This document shows, piece after piece, positions 24,209 through 24,912 of a stretch of DNA of 24,912 bases. Position 1 is the first letter of the stretch, and each line of letters begins with the position of its first letter. The stretch spans positions 1 through 24,912 of the forward strand of contig CAJUIH010000041.1 in the NCBI GenBank assembly GCA_910586045.1, in the 5' to 3' direction. The translations under genes were made by a program, and so were the position numbers. A model generated the notes under the pieces. It saw nothing but the letters and a program-made list of their open reading frames with translations. It had not been told where the DNA came from and searched no databases. This stretch comes from an uncultured Eubacterium sp. (GTDB taxonomy: Bacteria; Bacillota; Clostridia; Lachnospirales; Lachnospiraceae).

Positions 24209-24246
24209 CTTAAATGTCTTTAGGCAATTCTTAAAAACTTCTTAAA
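24209..24246 (-). promoter_or_regulatory. Phased direct repeats upstream of the ABC exporter
   Basis: CTTAAA occurs at 24209, 24230 and 24241, that is 21 and 11 bases apart, so all face the same side of the helix. The last two are within identical TTCTTAAA octamers. On the coding strand this reads TTTAAGAA repeats. Such spacing is typical of sites for OmpR-type response regulators. Confidence 0.5.
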
Positions 24247-24288
24247 TCCATTTTTCTCTTTTCTTTGTAACAGCTCAGATAGCCGAAC

Positions 24289-24526
24289 GCTGGGAGAGAC
24301 GGTTTGCCCGGCTTGCTGGCGGCTTTGGAAGAATGGTAAGAATCCCTAAGCATTCTGCAATTTACGAGTCGGCATGCCCCGGTCGCGGCGCCTAATTCGC
24401 CCTGGCTTTCGCCAGCAGCTAAAGTCGCCGCTTGGCTTCGCCCCTTAGGTAATCGGGCAGAATGCTAAGGGCTTCTAACCATTCTTCCAAAGCCGCCAGC
24501 AAGCCGGGCAAACCGTCTCTCCCAGC
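24289..24526. repeat. Palindromic repeat family A, full-length copy
   Basis: A 238-base element with terminal inverted repeats of about 70 bases. The outer 49 match perfectly and the inner 21 have about three mismatches. The arm runs from GCTGGGAGAGACGG through GCTTGCTGGCGGC to GCATTCTGC. The centre contains GCGGCG/CGCCGC and CTGGC-TTTC-GCCAG hairpins. It shows no ORF of note. Confidence 0.9.
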
Positions 24527-24531
24527 TAAGA

Positions 24532-24682
24532 AACTGTCCCAAAATAACTTACCATATTCTTTGTCTTTTTCTCCGATCGCGCAGTTCATAAATCAGTTAC
24601 ATAGCCCGCCATGCGCCCGATTTTGAACTGCACTCTCGAAGAAAAATCCTGCGAACTATAGGTAAGTTATTTCTGGACAGTT
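24532..24682. repeat. Palindromic element B2, 22-base terminal inverted repeats
   Basis: AACTGTCCCAAAATAAC (from 24532) pairs with the end of the element (to 24682), two mismatches in 22. Inside, TTTTTCTCCGAT and the facing GAAGAAAAA block also pair, giving one long hairpin of 151 bases. It starts five bases after the A element. Confidence 0.82.
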
Positions 24683-24716
24683 CCTACTATTCACAGGCTT
24701 TACAACTGGTACTCTA

Positions 24717-24800
24717 TACGTTATCGTAATACACAAAACGGATGCGTGAAACCTTGTCAACCATCTATCTGCTGTTTTGCGTTTCGATGTAGTGTGAGTT
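24717..24800. repeat. Palindromic element C2
   Basis: TTATCGTAA (24721-24729), the following AAAACGGAT-CGTGAAA block and CTGTTTTGCGTTTCGAT repeat the layout of the element at 14617-14700. CGTAATACAC can pair with GTGAGTTACG (ending near 24803). Confidence 0.55.
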
Positions 24801-24819
24801 ACGCAGAGCCAGAGAAAAC

Positions 24820-24912
24820 CAGCCGGATGAGGGACGCGGGCCTGGCTTGTGGCGACATTGGAAGAATGGTTAGAAGCCCTTAGTATTCTGCCTGATACCC
24901 TAAGGGGCGAAG
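24820..24912. repeat. Palindromic repeat family A, cut by window end
   Basis: It starts near CCAGCCGGATGAGGGACGC, shared with the copy at 15533. Then comes GGAAGAATGGTTAGAAGC and CCCTAAGGGGCGAAG, the arm and centre of the full A copy in reverse orientation. It continues past the window. Confidence 0.75.

Noticed and set aside
24289..24912. CRISPR array or integron attC sites
   Set aside because: The repeats are long palindromes of unequal length without regular spacers, and the conserved attC end motifs and an integrase are missing.

Overview
The window looks like chromosome from an anaerobic, spore-forming member of the Clostridia, most plausibly the Lachnospiraceae. The grounds are an oxygen-independent ribonucleotide reductase (NrdD), a MecA-type ClpC adaptor, two collagen-like proteins of the BclA/BclB spore-surface type, strong AGGAGG-like ribosome binding sites, and near-perfect TTGACA/TATAAT promoters. 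This is inferred from gene content; I ran no database search.

Layout. 1-1065: start of a response regulator (minus strand, cut by the window edge), then a gene-poor, AT-rich stretch with a long imperfect inverted repeat and an apparent coding relic. 1066-3330: eno and mecA on the minus strand; eno carries a roughly 55-residue cysteine-rich insertion. 3400-7133: a plus-strand surface locus with a collagen-like gene, a tightly linked TPR-containing family 2 glycosyltransferase, and a second, much longer collagen-like gene with a BclB-like C-terminal domain, ended by a strong terminator. 7297-8098: a small two-TM protein of unknown function. 8126-10448: nrdD with a consensus promoter, a palindrome between -35 and -10, and upstream NrdR-like boxes. 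10502-11265: hisB translationally coupled to a 58-residue unknown protein.

11624-14079: an autoregulated-looking envelope module (PadR regulator, HAAS/DUF1700 membrane protein, DUF4097 protein, PspC) joined by ATGA overlaps. 15008-15478: a lone BlaI/MecI-type repressor with a perfect inverted repeat on its own -10. 15641-20995: a four-gene operon of ROK glucokinase, polyprenyl-phosphate-type glycosyltransferase, flippase-like membrane protein, and a fusion of a polysaccharide pyruvyl transferase to an F420-hydrogenase-beta-like (FrhB) domain. This operon probably links a sugar pool to a surface glycan. 21014-24246: a MacB/FtsX-type ABC exporter (ATPase plus 784-residue permease) preceded by helically phased direct repeats.

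The long non-coding gaps are not empty. They are filled by several families of palindromic repeat elements (called A, B and C here). At two places, 14153-14700 and 24289-24800, they occur in the same order A-B-C. Further A elements lie at 7183, 15533 and 24820. A short hairpin at 11468 shares its termini with the B element at 24532. These composite palindromic elements, the PPT-FrhB fusion, the cysteine-rich enolase insertion and the collagen/glycosyltransferase locus are the most interesting content. No rRNA, tRNA, CRISPR array, intact transposase or integrase was seen.
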